Shown: positions 41,488 to 51,187, counted from the stretch's first letter. The stretch: 64,000 nt of DNA from Phycisphaeraceae bacterium (GCA_029260715.1 JAJDCS010000014.1:148802-212801), one strand, 5' to 3'. The notes: generated by a model not told the origin, from the sequence alone. A program made the numbers and translations.

Positions 41488-42186
41488 TCACGACCCGCCG
41501 TGGCGCATGGCCTCGAGAGACGGTGGGAAGGGGTACCTGGCATACACCGCGGTGGGGGCGGCCGACCACATCGCCGGGGCGGGGTACACGTCGCCGGTGT
41601 AGCCCGACTCGTACATGATCCGCAGCACGGTCTCAAAGCTTGGCTCTTGACCGCCTTGGTCCACCAGCGCGTTTGACCGCGCGCCCAAGAAGCTCACCGA
41701 CGCCGATGGCAGCCTGTCCGTGCGCGCCCGGATCATGTCGCTGACAATCTTGAACCCCTGAGCCAGATCCGACAGGGTCATCTGCTGGCGGTTGGCCGGA
41801 CGCAATAGCGCCAATACCTCCACCGTGTCCATGTCGTATTTGAGCACCTTCACCTTGTCCCCGCCGCTGAACTGCTTGGCGATGGTAGTAATCGAGGGCG
41901 CGTCCCACTGGCTGGTGGGCAGCAGCGTGGCGAGTTGGGCGATGATCCCGTGGCTGTTGTCGTGGGCGTTCACCGCGCACACCAGCGAGCGGTATCGGCC
42001 GACAAGCAGGTCTTCGAGCAGGTGCTGGCCCCACATGATGCGCTGGCGCGGCGTCGGGTCGGGCGTTTTGGACGGGCGAGCGTCGGGCAGCAGGATGATC
42101 CGATCAACGTCTTCCTGGAGGTGCTCCTCCATCAGCCGATCGCCTTCGCCGTCGTAGATCCGGGACTGGTTGAGTTGGCTGGTCAT
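41488..42186 (-). CDS. Hypothetical protein, 232 residues
   Basis: I do not recognise the family. The sequence has RIILLPDARPSKTPDPTPRQ, a helical region (RIMWGQHLLEDLLVGRYRSL) and an acidic/alpha-beta part (GDKVKVLKYDMDTVEVLALL), with no membrane segment. The C-terminus is Pro/Tyr-rich (TAVYARYPFPPSLEAM). It converges with the HD-GYP gene (35 bp apart) and diverges from the transporter gene at 42370, so it is probably independent. Confidence 0.65.
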   Translation of the reverse strand: MTSQLNQSRIYDGEGDRLMEEHLQEDVDRIILLPDARPSKTPDPTPRQRIMWGQHLLEDLLVGRYRSLVCAVNAHDNSHGIIAQLATLLPTSQWDAPSITTIAKQFSGGDKVKVLKYDMDTVEVLALLRPANRQQMTLSDLAQGFKIVSDMIRARTDRLPSASVSFLGARSNALVDQGGQEPSFETVLRIMYESGYTGDVYPAPAMWSAAPTAVYARYPFPPSLEAMRHGGS

Positions 42187-42369
42187 CGCTGGGTCCTTAT
42201 AACAAGTGGCGCCGTCAGTATAGCTTTTTTATCGGTGCATCGATGCATGCGGTTCAGGCGGCGGCGAATCGGAGCGATGTGTTACATTGTCGGAGGTGGG
42301 GCCACACCCCGCCGCCCGGCGGCAGCCGCGTGTGGGTAGCACCGTCTACCCCGACTTGAGGAGCGTTAC

Positions 42370-43245
42370 ATGGCAGACCGAGGCAAACAGCCGGTGACAC
42401 AAAAAACGACGACGCAAAGCAACGATCCGCTGGCGGCGCTGCCCAAGCTGTCGCCCGTGGCGCTGCACGAGCGGCGTGAGCGGGTGTTCCTGGTTTTGGC
42501 GGGCCTGTTCCTGGGCACCCTGGCCATGCTCAACATCCTGGGCGTCAGCCGCTTTATCTACATAGGCGAGTGGCAAGAGAAGGGGTGGGTCTTCGCCGTG
42601 GCGGTGGGGGTGCTGCCGTACCCGATCACGTTCCTGTGCACCGACTTCATCAGCGAACTGTACGGACGCAAACGCGCCAACTTCGTGGTCTGGGTCGGTT
42701 TGCTTTTGAATGTCTGGGTCATGGCCATTCTCTGGGTCGGCGGCGTGCTGCCTGGGTTTGAGCCGGTCGACCCCGTCACCGGTCAGATCGTCCCCGACGC
42801 GGCTGGCAACCTGCCGGCGTTTTTCCAGATCCGCCAGTTGGCGTTCGGCGCGGTGACCGCGTCCATGCTCGCCTACCTCGCCGCACAGCTTTGTGATGTG
42901 TACGTCTTCCACTTCTGGAAGCGCCTGACCAAAGGCAAACACCTGTGGCTACGCAACAACGGCTCGACCATGGTCAGCCAGTTGGTCGACACCACCGCGG
43001 TGATCCTGATCACCTACAAGCTGGGTGGCCTAACCGGCGTGCTCAAGGCCGACGCGCCCGTCGAACAGCAACTTCTCGTGCTGATCGCCACGGGGTACGC
43101 GTTTAAGTTCGTCGCGGCTTTGCTGGACACAATTCCGTTCTACTTCGGCGTCCACCACCTTAGCCGGTATCTGCGCATCAACCCCAACGCCGAGCACGAC
43201 GCCGACTTTGAGGGCGTCACCGAGGCCAGGGCGTACCCGTCTTAA
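42370..43245 (+). CDS. yhhQ: Queuosine precursor transporter (YhhQ/VUT family)
   Basis: Membrane importer of queuosine precursors such as preQ0. Six to eight hydrophobic segments in 291 residues, with the conserved PYPITFLCTDFISELYGRKR motif (about residue 78). A second is VSQLVDTTAVILITYKLGG, which matches the VUT family. The N-terminal ~35 residues are polar. The gene starts with ACATG after GGAGCGTTAC. It stops 10 bp from the convergent nitrilase gene. Confidence 0.9.
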   Translation: MADRGKQPVTQKTTTQSNDPLAALPKLSPVALHERRERVFLVLAGLFLGTLAMLNILGVSRFIYIGEWQEKGWVFAVAVGVLPYPITFLCTDFISELYGRKRANFVVWVGLLLNVWVMAILWVGGVLPGFEPVDPVTGQIVPDAAGNLPAFFQIRQLAFGAVTASMLAYLAAQLCDVYVFHFWKRLTKGKHLWLRNNGSTMVSQLVDTTAVILITYKLGGLTGVLKADAPVEQQLLVLIATGYAFKFVAALLDTIPFYFGVHHLSRYLRINPNAEHDADFEGVTEARAYPS

Positions 43246-43255
43246 TTTTTGTGGT

Positions 43256-44113
43256 TCACAGCGACCGCCGATCCCTGCTGCGCGGGTCGCGACTGGCGGA
43301 CTGTGATCGGGCGTTGCTCAACGCCCCTCGCAGCACCGCCGCCCGGTACGGCCCTGACGGGTCGTAGAACGACAGGCGCGTGTCCGCCGTGTTGACCATC
43401 ACCCCTGCGCGGTGGCTCGCCAGCGAGCGGACAACCCGCCCGTCGGGCTGGATGAACACGCTGGGGTACGGCTGGTAATACCCGCTGGCGTTGGCGCCGC
43501 TGAACCAGAACGCATTAGACGCCGCGTGGGCCTGCATGGTCTGGCGCATGATCTGGCGGTGTACGGTCGGCCCCGGCGCACGCGCGTTGTAAAACGACTG
43601 GAGCACGCATTGCACCCGCTGTTTGGCCAACGCGCGGTACAGCTCCGGGAACCGCAGGTCAAAGCAGATCAGCAACGCGCACCGCACGCCGTTAATGGTG
43701 AACGTGACGAAGTGGTCGCCCGGCGTGTAGTGGCGAAGGTCGTTGGTCATGCAGAACCGCTTGTCGTACCGGTCCACCACGCGTCCCGCCGGGTTGATCA
43801 GGTACTGGCAGTTGTGCGGCAGGCGTCCGCCCGACAAGCGGTGGGCGCTACCCAGCACCACCCATACCTTTTTGCGAGCCGCCATTTCACAGACGGTCCG
43901 TGTCCGGCGGCGCAGGTTTTCCCAGTCGAACCCGTCCCAGTTCGGCAGGTCCGTGCCGGGGTAACCGGTCATGGCCGATTCCGGGAAGTGCGCCACGTCG
44001 GCGCGCAGCTTCTTCGCCTCAGCGATCTGCAGGCAGACCTGCGCCGCGTTGCGGTTGACGCTCGGGCCGACCGCGAATTGACACGTGGCTACTTTGATAA
44101 CGCCTTTGGGCAT
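43256..44113 (-). CDS. Carbon-nitrogen hydrolase (nitrilase superfamily)
   Basis: 285 residues in the nitrilase fold. The Glu-Lys-Cys catalytic triad is visible: Glu45 in VAHFPESAMTGYPG, Lys in VVDRYDKRFCMTND, and Cys in ALLICFDLRFPELYR. Substrates in the family vary (amidases, N-carbamoyl hydrolases). Starts MPKGVIKVATCQFAVG. The first residues and strand layout are canonical. A convergent transporter gene precedes it. The substrate is not predictable. Confidence 0.9.
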   Translation of the reverse strand: MPKGVIKVATCQFAVGPSVNRNAAQVCLQIAEAKKLRADVAHFPESAMTGYPGTDLPNWDGFDWENLRRRTRTVCEMAARKKVWVVLGSAHRLSGGRLPHNCQYLINPAGRVVDRYDKRFCMTNDLRHYTPGDHFVTFTINGVRCALLICFDLRFPELYRALAKQRVQCVLQSFYNARAPGPTVHRQIMRQTMQAHAASNAFWFSGANASGYYQPYPSVFIQPDGRVVRSLASHRAGVMVNTADTRLSFYDPSGPYRAAVLRGALSNARSQSASRDPRSRDRRSL

Positions 44114-44248
44114 GACTCAATACTTCACAGCAAACGGTTACAAATAACGCATCACAGGCATTGATATACTCGCTGCGCAGCTAAATCAAAAGAGCCGCAC
44201 AAGAACGGTAGCACCGCCCAGCCATAAAAGCCCACAAAGGACCACGCC

Positions 44249-44440
44249 ATGCCCGACAGCGAAACCCCGCCGTACCACGCCGCCCAGCAAGACAGCGGCG
44301 CCCATGTGGTCGCCGACGCAGACGGGCAAGCCGTGTGCGCCTGCGGCGATGCCGCCAACGCCCAGCACTACGCGGCCCTTCTCAACCAGGCCTATCGCCG
44401 GGGCTACAAAGCGGGCTACCGAGCGGGCAAGGCGGCCTAA
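44249..44440 (+). CDS. Small hypothetical protein with CxC, 63 residues
   Basis: The sequence has a CACGDAANAQHYAALLNQAY core and a basic Gly/Arg C-terminus (RRGYKAGYRAGKAA). An AAAGGA site lies 8 nt upstream of the ATG. No membrane segment. A single CxC could bind metal or be a redox pair. It is divergent from the nitrilase gene and converges with the coiled-coil gene. Function unknown; conserved-looking but short, so confidence is moderate. Confidence 0.55.
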   Translation: MPDSETPPYHAAQQDSGAHVVADADGQAVCACGDAANAQHYAALLNQAYRRGYKAGYRAGKAA

Positions 44441-44472
44441 CCGCGATCGGCACCAACCCGCGGGCCGCGTAT

Positions 44473-45543
44473 TCACAATTTATGGATGATTGCCGCGTCT
44501 GATTCGTCGAGAACCCTTTTGCGACGCGATAGCCGCCACCGGATCACCGGCGCCATGACCAACAACGCGCCGAAAATGGCGCCCAGCACCATGACCAGTA
44601 GCTGGAACCGGTGCCCCACAAACCGCAGCGGCAGGTACTCCTCGGGCGCGTGGTATGCCACGGCGTAGCTGATTAGGGTGATGCCGATGACGGTCATCAC
44701 CGCCCTCATGATCAGGTCGATCGTCCTGCCCACCGCCCAGCGTTTGGACATCCTCGCTTCGGTTTCTTTGAGGGATTCTTTGACCTGCATGAGAAACTCG
44801 CGCTGCTCGACCTGGCTTTCCAGCTCACGCTGCTGTTTTTCTAGTTGCTGGCGTCGCTCGGACATCTCACACTGCTGGCGCACCGCGTGCTGCTGCTGGG
44901 CGGCGATCTCCTGCTTCTGGAGGTCCAGCTCTTCTTTCTGCTTGGACAGATCTTTACGCTGCTGGTCGATTTCCGCTGCGGCTTTGTCGCGCTCTTGGTG
45001 GACATCGTCTTCGGCGGCCAAGCGCTGGCTTTGGATTTCCGCGGCGCTGGCGTGGCGCTGGCGTTCCAACTCGGCGGTGGCTTCTTGCCGCTCCAGTTCG
45101 ATTTTGGCGATGCTCTGCCTGTGCGACTGCTCGATTTCTTGCTGGCGAGCGTCGAGTTTCTGGCGGGTCTGTTCAAGCTGCTGCTGGTCGGCGGTTAACG
45201 CGTCCCGGTGCTGCTGCAGTTGCAACTGTTGCCCAGCCAACTCGCGTCGCTGGTGCTCCAAGATCTGCTGCTGCTGCGTAACCTCAAGCTGCGATGACTC
45301 GATCTTTTGCTTCTTCGTATCCAGCGCTTGGTTGAATTGGTGCAGCTCGTTGGCGCGCTTCTTGAGTTGCTCGTCGCGTTGGTTGAGCTGGTGGATCTGC
45401 GCGTGGATCTGCTCCATCAGTCGGCCGTGCCCTTGCTCCCACGACCGCAACTGGTTCAGTCGCTCGCTCAAATCGTTGAGCAACTCGAAAGACTGCTGGG
45501 TCTCGGGCGTTTCGGGCAATTTGGGCAGGTCGCTGGTATCCAT
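44473..45543 (-). CDS. Long coiled-coil protein with C-terminal membrane helices
   Basis: 356 residues. Residues ~15-270 are one long, Gln/Glu/Lys-rich heptad-like region (DARQQEIEQSHRQSIAKIEL), a predicted coiled coil. Two membrane helices follow (VMTVIGITLISYAVAY and LVMVLGAIFGALLVMAPVI). The topology would anchor a cytosolic rod at the inner membrane. The C-terminus is a short basic tail (RWRLSRRKRVLDESD). No family recognised. It has no operon partner; the next gene, tpx, is 233 bp upstream. Confidence 0.75.
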   Translation of the reverse strand: MDTSDLPKLPETPETQQSFELLNDLSERLNQLRSWEQGHGRLMEQIHAQIHQLNQRDEQLKKRANELHQFNQALDTKKQKIESSQLEVTQQQQILEHQRRELAGQQLQLQQHRDALTADQQQLEQTRQKLDARQQEIEQSHRQSIAKIELERQEATAELERQRHASAAEIQSQRLAAEDDVHQERDKAAAEIDQQRKDLSKQKEELDLQKQEIAAQQQHAVRQQCEMSERRQQLEKQQRELESQVEQREFLMQVKESLKETEARMSKRWAVGRTIDLIMRAVMTVIGITLISYAVAYHAPEEYLPLRFVGHRFQLLVMVLGAIFGALLVMAPVIRWRLSRRKRVLDESDAAIIHKL

Positions 45544-45776
45544 AAGCGGCTAAATACGCGCAGAAGGAGGCTGTTGAAGGTTACTCCCCTCTATTATCGA
45601 CGAAGTGTGACCCCGTCTGAGGACAGCCTCACCGCGATAAGCGGTTAAACCAAGCAGAAAAATGGATAACACCGAGCCTGCTCTGGCTCCGCGCCACATC
45701 GACCGCCGTCATCGGCGGGCGGACAATGATTATCGGTCCCGGGGTGGGGCGGCTTGAAACCGCTGAGGGGTTTTAT

Positions 45777-46301
45777 CTACAGCAAGCCCTTGGCGGCGTT
45801 GATCACCGCGTCGTAGTCCGGCTCATGGGTCACCTCGGGCACAAGCTGGATGTATTTTACAACCCCTTCTTTATCCAGCACATACACCGCACGGGCCAGC
45901 AAACCCAACTCTTTGATATACAACCCGAACGCCGCGCCGAATGAGCGGTCTTTGTAATCCGACAAGGCGACTACGTTCTTGGCATCGGCCGCGCCGCACC
46001 ACCGCTTCTGGGCCATGGGCAGGTCCATGCTCACCGTCAGCAGCACCGCGTCCGCGCCTAGCTTGCCGACCTCTTCGTTGAACCGCTTGGTCTCGATGTC
46101 ACAAACCGGCGTGTCCAGCGAGGGCACGGAAGACAACACCACGACTTTGCCACGGTATTTGCTTATTTCAACGGTAGATAGATCGTTGGCGGCGAGTGTG
46201 CACGCCGGGGCGGCTTGCCCAACGCTCACCTCATTGCCCACCAGTGTGATCGGCTTACCCTTGAACGTCACGGCGTTGTTACGCTCTGTCATCACTGCCA
46301 T
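45777..46301 (-). CDS. tpx: Thiol peroxidase (Tpx, atypical 2-Cys peroxiredoxin)
   Basis: Reduces hydroperoxides with thioredoxin. The peroxidatic Cys is in VPSLDTPVCDIETKRFNEE and the resolving Cys in MAQKRWCGAADA, the standard Tpx spacing. Preceded by KYRGKVVVLSSVPS. 174 residues; the ATG at 46301 gives MAVMTERNN. The C-terminus EPDYDAVINAAKGLL is the usual end. The gene is divergent from cysK. Confidence 0.96.
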   Translation of the reverse strand: MAVMTERNNAVTFKGKPITLVGNEVSVGQAAPACTLAANDLSTVEISKYRGKVVVLSSVPSLDTPVCDIETKRFNEEVGKLGADAVLLTVSMDLPMAQKRWCGAADAKNVVALSDYKDRSFGAAFGLYIKELGLLARAVYVLDKEGVVKYIQLVPEVTHEPDYDAVINAAKGLL

Positions 46302-46679
46302 ATCTGGAGCCCTTCTCAAAAAAGAGTCAATTTTAACTTTGAAACACCCTGTGAACAGGTAGGGATTGTAAGGCCCGTGCGGGATATGACAACTGTAGAG
46401 GTTATCCTTTGTTTGGCAGCTTGCTTCATTGCCAACAGGTTCAATACCAAGCCAATGGCTGCGAGCGGTCACAAATCTCCACAATGTGGGCGGCCGAGTC
46501 TCAGACAGACACTCCGGCTCCGCAAGGGTGGCCGGTTCCATCGCGTCACGATGGCCAGCACAAAGACCGGGTCCTAATGCTTGGCGCAAGGTGGCCTAGA
46601 CACTAAACTAAAGAATCCGTCAACCCATGCGGGACATCGGTATATACACGCGACCCGTCGACACGTGAGGAGCTAACAA
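46302..46679. other. Divergent intergenic region between tpx and cysK
   Basis: About 378 bp without a convincing gene on either strand. It must carry the promoters of tpx and cysK. I see an AT-rich stretch near 46320-46340 (GAGTCAATTTTAACTTTG) and GTATATACACG near 46640, but no clear regulator site. Confidence 0.5.
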
Positions 46680-47648
46680 ATGACTGCCACAGCTAACGCG
46701 ACCCAGTTGCTGCACAACCGTACTTACGACAATATCGCCGACACGGTGTTCAACACGCCGCTGGTGAAGATCAACCGTCTGGTCCCCGCCGGCCACGCGA
46801 CGGTTTACGCCAAGTGCGAGTTCTTCAACCCGCTGGCCAGCGTCAAAGACCGCATCGGCAAAGCCATGATCGAAGCGGCTGAAGCCGACGGCACCGTCAC
46901 CCAAGACACGCACATCATCGAGCCCACCAGCGGCAACACGGGCATCGCCTTGGCGTTTGTCTGCGCCGCCAAGGGGTACAAGCTGACACTGACCATGCCC
47001 GAGTCGATGAGCCTTGAGCGCCGCGCGTTGCTAAGGGCCCTGGGCGCCAACCTTGTGCTCACACCCGCAGCCGAGGGCATGAAGGGCGCGATCGGCAAGG
47101 CCGCAGAACTGGTCGCCACCACCCAGAACGCCTGGATGCCCCAACAGTTTGAGAACCCGGCCAACCCGGCGATCCACGAAAAGACCACCGGCCCGGAGAT
47201 ATGGGAAGACACCGGCGGCAAGGTGGACATCCTCATATCGGGTGTGGGCACGGGTGGGACGATTACCGGTGTCGCGCGTTACATCAAGCCCAAGAAGCCC
47301 GGCTTCAAAGCCATCGCCGTCGAGCCTGTTGAGTCGCCCGTCATCTCAGGCGGCAAGCCGGGCCCCCACAAGATCCAGGGCATCGGCGCCGGGTTCATCC
47401 CAAAGAACCTCGACACCACCGTGGTCGACGGCACCGAGGCCGTTTCAAGCGACGATGCCTTCACCTGGGCCCGACGCTGCGCCAAGGAAGAGGGCATCCT
47501 CTGCGGCATCAGCTCCGGGGCAAGCCTGTGCGCCGCGGCGAACGTGGCAGCCAAGCCGGAGAACAAGGGCAAGGTGATCGTGGTCATCCTCCCCAGCTTC
47601 GGCGAGCGGTACCTGTCCACGCCGTTGTTCCAGGGGTTGAGTAGCTAA
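46680..47648 (+). CDS. cysK: Cysteine synthase A (O-acetylserine sulfhydrylase)
   Basis: PLP enzyme that makes cysteine from O-acetylserine and sulfide. The PLP Lys is in [15 protein letters not shown] (near residue 50), and the substrate loop is [17 protein letters not shown]. The Gly-rich phosphate loop is [19 protein letters not shown] and the C-terminal Ser region [10 protein letters not shown]. 322 residues, the normal length. The ATG follows GAGGAGCTAACAA. Confidence 0.96.
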   Translation: MTATANATQLLHNRTYDNIADTVFNTPLVKINRLVPAGHATVYAKCEFFNPLASVKDRIGKAMIEAAEADGTVTQDTHIIEPTSGNTGIALAFVCAAKGYKLTLTMPESMSLERRALLRALGANLVLTPAAEGMKGAIGKAAELVATTQNAWMPQQFENPANPAIHEKTTGPEIWEDTGGKVDILISGVGTGGTITGVARYIKPKKPGFKAIAVEPVESPVISGGKPGPHKIQGIGAGFIPKNLDTTVVDGTEAVSSDDAFTWARRCAKEEGILCGISSGASLCAAANVAAKPENKGKVIVVILPSFGERYLSTPLFQGLSS

Positions 47649-47761
47649 GTCGCCGCGGGCTTGTCAGCGTATTTTTTGGCATGCAAGCGAAGATACATAA
47701 CGCACACGCCGTTTTGAAACCGGCGGCCCTGCCCCTTTTGACCGCCTAAAATCTCTCGGCG

Positions 47762-48763
47762 ATGAGGCTGTTTTCTTTTATTTTCGTGACGATGTTGGCC
47801 CACGTGTTCGGCTGCGGCCAGCCCACGGACAGCACGCAACACCCCGTCACCGTCCGCCCCTCTCAAGAGACGGACGGACGGTTGATTTTTACCACGGGCG
47901 TGTCACGGCTAGCCGACGCCCGCCGGGCTGGCCGCGAAGCTGCGAAACACGCTAGGTCCGGGCTAGGCGAAGCGCCCGCCAAGGTTGTCCTGGTCTTCGA
48001 CCGTACCGGTGACAGGGATCAGATGCTCCAAGGCATTGGGGAGGTCTTTGCCCCCTCGCTGATCCACGGCTGCTCGTCTTACGCGCCGATCACTGAAGCC
48101 GCCAACGACGGCACCGTCGGCGTGCTGGCGATCGGCGGGCGCGTCAGCGTCGCCACGGTGATGATGCCGCTCCAATCGGGCAACTACCACGCCACCGGCA
48201 AAGCGATCGGCCGCTCGTTAGAGCCCGTGTCAACCGCGACCGACGACCCGGGCAAGCTGCTGCTGCTATTCGGCAAGTGTCACGTGCCGATGAACAACCG
48301 ACTGGTCACCGGCGTCCGGTCGGTGTTGGGTGACGTGTTCCCGATCGTGGGCGGCGCGGCGGCGGACGGTGAGTGGGTCTACTACCAGGGGCGCACCGCG
48401 CGGCGGGCCAACGTGGCGGTGCTGCTATCGGGCGACTTCGCCTGCGGGTTTTCAACGCAAGGCGCGGACAACGAGCAAGCGGTCGCCGAGACGTCCAAGG
48501 CCGCAGTGGCTGCGGCGATCGGTGCTCAACGGGACCAAACTCTCGCCGTGTTCGCTTTTAACTGCGGGGGCAGACACCAGCCCCAGGGCGGCGGCCTTCA
48601 GAAAGAGATGCTCGCGTTTCAAGAGGTGTTGGGCGACACACCGCTGTTCGGCTTCTACGGCAGCGGCGAGATCGGCCCGGCCAAAACGGGCGACCCCGCG
48701 CGTGGCGTGGGCATGCACATCGCCGCGTGCGCCGTCAAGCAGGGCGAAGACGCTGGGCGGTAG
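47762..48763 (+). CDS. FIST-domain protein, probable lipoprotein
   Basis: 333 residues. An N-terminal hydrophobic segment ends in HVFGC, which looks like a lipobox though -2 Phe is atypical. The body has FIST-type motifs: LIFTTGVSRLADA (start), FAPSLIHGCSSYAPI (FIST-N), VGGAAADGEWVYYQG and PLFGFYGSGEIGP (FIST-C). FIST domains are usually ligand-sensing parts of signalling proteins, so an exported stand-alone version is unusual. The ATG start at 47762 has no clear ribosome site. Monocistronic between cysK and the convergent TPR gene. Confidence 0.72.
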   Translation: MRLFSFIFVTMLAHVFGCGQPTDSTQHPVTVRPSQETDGRLIFTTGVSRLADARRAGREAAKHARSGLGEAPAKVVLVFDRTGDRDQMLQGIGEVFAPSLIHGCSSYAPITEAANDGTVGVLAIGGRVSVATVMMPLQSGNYHATGKAIGRSLEPVSTATDDPGKLLLLFGKCHVPMNNRLVTGVRSVLGDVFPIVGGAAADGEWVYYQGRTARRANVAVLLSGDFACGFSTQGADNEQAVAETSKAAVAAAIGAQRDQTLAVFAFNCGGRHQPQGGGLQKEMLAFQEVLGDTPLFGFYGSGEIGPAKTGDPARGVGMHIAACAVKQGEDAGR

Positions 48764-48802
48764 GGCGGTCTTGGGTTGAGCGTTTGTCTTGCAGAGCCGG
48801 TG

Positions 48803-51079
48803 CTACGCCTTGCACCACTGTTGCCACATCCGTCGATAGGCCAGCTCAAGATTCGCGGTGAACCGCTTGGCGTCGCACAGGGGCGAGGCCGACATGCGGT
48901 CGCGTAGCGTGGCGCGAAGCGTAACGAGCTTGTCTTTGTCATCTGCCAACGCGGCGGCGGTCTGTGCGTATTGCTGTGGCGTTTTAGCGATCAGCTCTTG
49001 CAGGCCCGTGTTGGACAGGTGGCTTACCGAGTGACGCACCGCGTGGCCGTGCGCGTTGAGCGTGACCACCGGCACCCCCATCCACAGCGACTCAAGCGTG
49101 CTGATCCCGCCGCTGTAGGGGAAGGGGTCGAGCGTGATATCGACTTGCCCGTAGAAGGCAAGCAACTCGCTGTGGGGCGACGCCGGGTGCAGCGCGATCC
49201 GATCGGCTGCGACCCCGTGCGCGGCGAACCGCCCAAGCAGTTGATCACACACCTGCTGCTCCTTGAGCGCGTGGGTCTTCAGCGCCAGCCGCGCCGTCGG
49301 TATTTTTTGCAGGATGCCCGCCCACAGATCGATCACCCGGGTGTTGATTTTGCACAGCGCGTTGAAGCACCCGAACGTGACGTAGCCGTTTTTTAATAGC
49401 GGCGGCTCGGTGACCGGGGGCGCGTCGCTTGGCGGTTCGTAGCAGATATAGCCATCGGGCAAGCGGAGAAGTTTTTCGGTGAACAGGTGGTCGAGCCCGG
49501 GCGGCGACTGGTAGCTATCGGTGATCAGGTGATCGACGGTTTCCATGCCGGTGGTCACGGGCGGCCCGCCCATCCACACCGCCTGGACCGGTGCGGGTTT
49601 GCCCGCCAGCACGCCCAGCCGGTGCCCCGCGGTGTGTGTGGCCGCGTTGATGATGATGTCGATCCCGTCGTCGCGGATCATTTGCTGAACGTCGGTGTCG
49701 GGTTTCCCAACCGTGGACCGCCAGTGGTGGGCGTAAGAACGCAACCGCTCGGTGACTTGGTCTGGCGTGCCTACTTGCGCGTAGCAAAAGACCTCGACGG
49801 CTGAAGGGTTGTGGTGTCCCAGGAACGCGTCGAAGAACCGACCCACGGGGTGGGCGCGAAAAGCCGGCGAGAGGTACCCGATGCGCAAGCGGCGGTCGGG
49901 GTCGCGGGTGTTGTTGTAGCTTCGCGCTTGTTGCGGTTGTCGGGTGTGTTTCTTGGCCCAGCGGCGGTACTGACCCGCGACCGCTTCCGCGGTGGCGCCG
50001 GGCATGTAGTTCATGAAAAATGCCAGGTTGCTTTGAGCCAAAGCGAACCGCGGCTTGATGCGCAGCGCGTTCTTAAAACACCCGATCGCCTCTTCGATGT
50101 GGCCCTGCATGGCCAACGCATAGCCGAGGTTGTTCACGGCGATGGCGTGGTTTGGCTTGAGGCGTATGGCCTCGCGGTAACCAATGGCGGCTTGGGCCAA
50201 CTCGCCCCGGTCGCGCAGCGCGTCGGCCAGCGTCAGGTGCGCTTCCGGGTTGCCCGGGCACAACTGGACCACACGGCGGTAGCTGTCGATCGATTCGTCG
50301 AGCTTGCCTTGCACGCGTAGCGCCTTGGCCAAGGCGTTGTGCCCCAGGGCGTCGATAGGGTGGCGTCGGATGTGTTGCCGGTAGGCTTCGATCGCTTCAT
50401 CAAGCTTGCCGGTCGCAAACAGCGCGTCGCCCATGTGTTGATGCAGCCCCGGCAGGTCGGGCTGGGTGTCCAGGGCGTTGTGAAACGTATTGACGGCTTC
50501 ATCAAGCCGGCCCTGGCGTTGGAGCACACCCGCGAGGTTGGCCATCGCCTCGGCCAGGTCGGGCTTGATCCGCAGCGCCTCGCGGTAGCTGGACTCCGCC
50601 TCGGCGAGTTTGCCCTGTTCTTGGAACGCCTGGCCCAGGTTGTTCCACATGCCCAAGTGCGTGGGGTGGACCTTCAACCCTTTGCGGAAGCTCGCCTCGG
50701 CCTGCTTGAAGCGACGCTGATCGTACAGCGCGATGCCCAGGTTGTAGTGCGCTTCGCTGTACTGGGGGTTGAGCTTGACCGCTTTTTGATAGTTTGAAAC
50801 GGCGGTGTTGAGCTTGCCCTGGGCGCGCAGGGCCGTGCCCAGGTTGTTGTAGAAAGTCGCCACCGAGGGGTTAATCTTGATCGCCTGGGCGATCAGTTGC
50901 TGGGCTTGGTTGTGCTGGCCGCGTTGTAGGTGCAGGCACCCCAGCAGGTGTAGCGCCGTGGTGTCCTTGGGCGAGGCGGCAAGGACTTGCTGGTAGATCT
51001 TTTGGGCCCGGTCCAGGTCGCCTCCGCGGTGGCAAGACACAGCGCTCTCGATGGTCTTAGGCGGGATGCGGGTAGTCAA
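48803..51079 (-). CDS. TPR-containing O-GlcNAc transferase-like glycosyltransferase (GT41)
   Basis: 758 residues. The first ~390 are ~10 TPR units (YQKAVKLNPQYSEAHYNLGI, and similar). The catalytic part resembles OGT/SPINDLY proteins: RIGYLSPAFRAHPVGRFFDA, AATHTAGHRLGVLAGKPAPV, FGCFNALCKINTRVIDLW (Lys region) and DPFPYSGGISTLESLWMGVP. Such enzymes add N-acetylglucosamine or similar to Ser/Thr of proteins. Bacterial homologues have diverse targets. It is monocistronic; the SAM methyltransferase gene upstream is 109 bp away on the same strand. Confidence 0.9.
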   Translation of the reverse strand: MTTRIPPKTIESAVSCHRGGDLDRAQKIYQQVLAASPKDTTALHLLGCLHLQRGQHNQAQQLIAQAIKINPSVATFYNNLGTALRAQGKLNTAVSNYQKAVKLNPQYSEAHYNLGIALYDQRRFKQAEASFRKGLKVHPTHLGMWNNLGQAFQEQGKLAEAESSYREALRIKPDLAEAMANLAGVLQRQGRLDEAVNTFHNALDTQPDLPGLHQHMGDALFATGKLDEAIEAYRQHIRRHPIDALGHNALAKALRVQGKLDESIDSYRRVVQLCPGNPEAHLTLADALRDRGELAQAAIGYREAIRLKPNHAIAVNNLGYALAMQGHIEEAIGCFKNALRIKPRFALAQSNLAFFMNYMPGATAEAVAGQYRRWAKKHTRQPQQARSYNNTRDPDRRLRIGYLSPAFRAHPVGRFFDAFLGHHNPSAVEVFCYAQVGTPDQVTERLRSYAHHWRSTVGKPDTDVQQMIRDDGIDIIINAATHTAGHRLGVLAGKPAPVQAVWMGGPPVTTGMETVDHLITDSYQSPPGLDHLFTEKLLRLPDGYICYEPPSDAPPVTEPPLLKNGYVTFGCFNALCKINTRVIDLWAGILQKIPTARLALKTHALKEQQVCDQLLGRFAAHGVAADRIALHPASPHSELLAFYGQVDITLDPFPYSGGISTLESLWMGVPVVTLNAHGHAVRHSVSHLSNTGLQELIAKTPQQYAQTAAALADDKDKLVTLRATLRDRMSASPLCDAKRFTANLELAYRRMWQQWCKA

Positions 51080-51187
51080 GATGTATATCTCCCAAAGGGT
51101 TGAGCTTGGGGCCCTTTGGGCCTATCGGCCTTAGCGTTGTCTGATAAACAGATTTCGCGGTTACCGGGCCTAGGCGGTGGGGTAATA

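Noticed and set aside
45631..45717. Small inverted repeats (ACCGC/GCGGT, CCGCCG/CGGCGG) between the coiled-coil gene and tpx as terminators
   Set aside because: Short stems without T runs; random occurrence is expected at this GC content.
46215..46577. Plus-strand frame in the tpx-cysK gap
   Set aside because: It overlaps the antisense of tpx and the leader, with no ribosome site or recognisable protein features.
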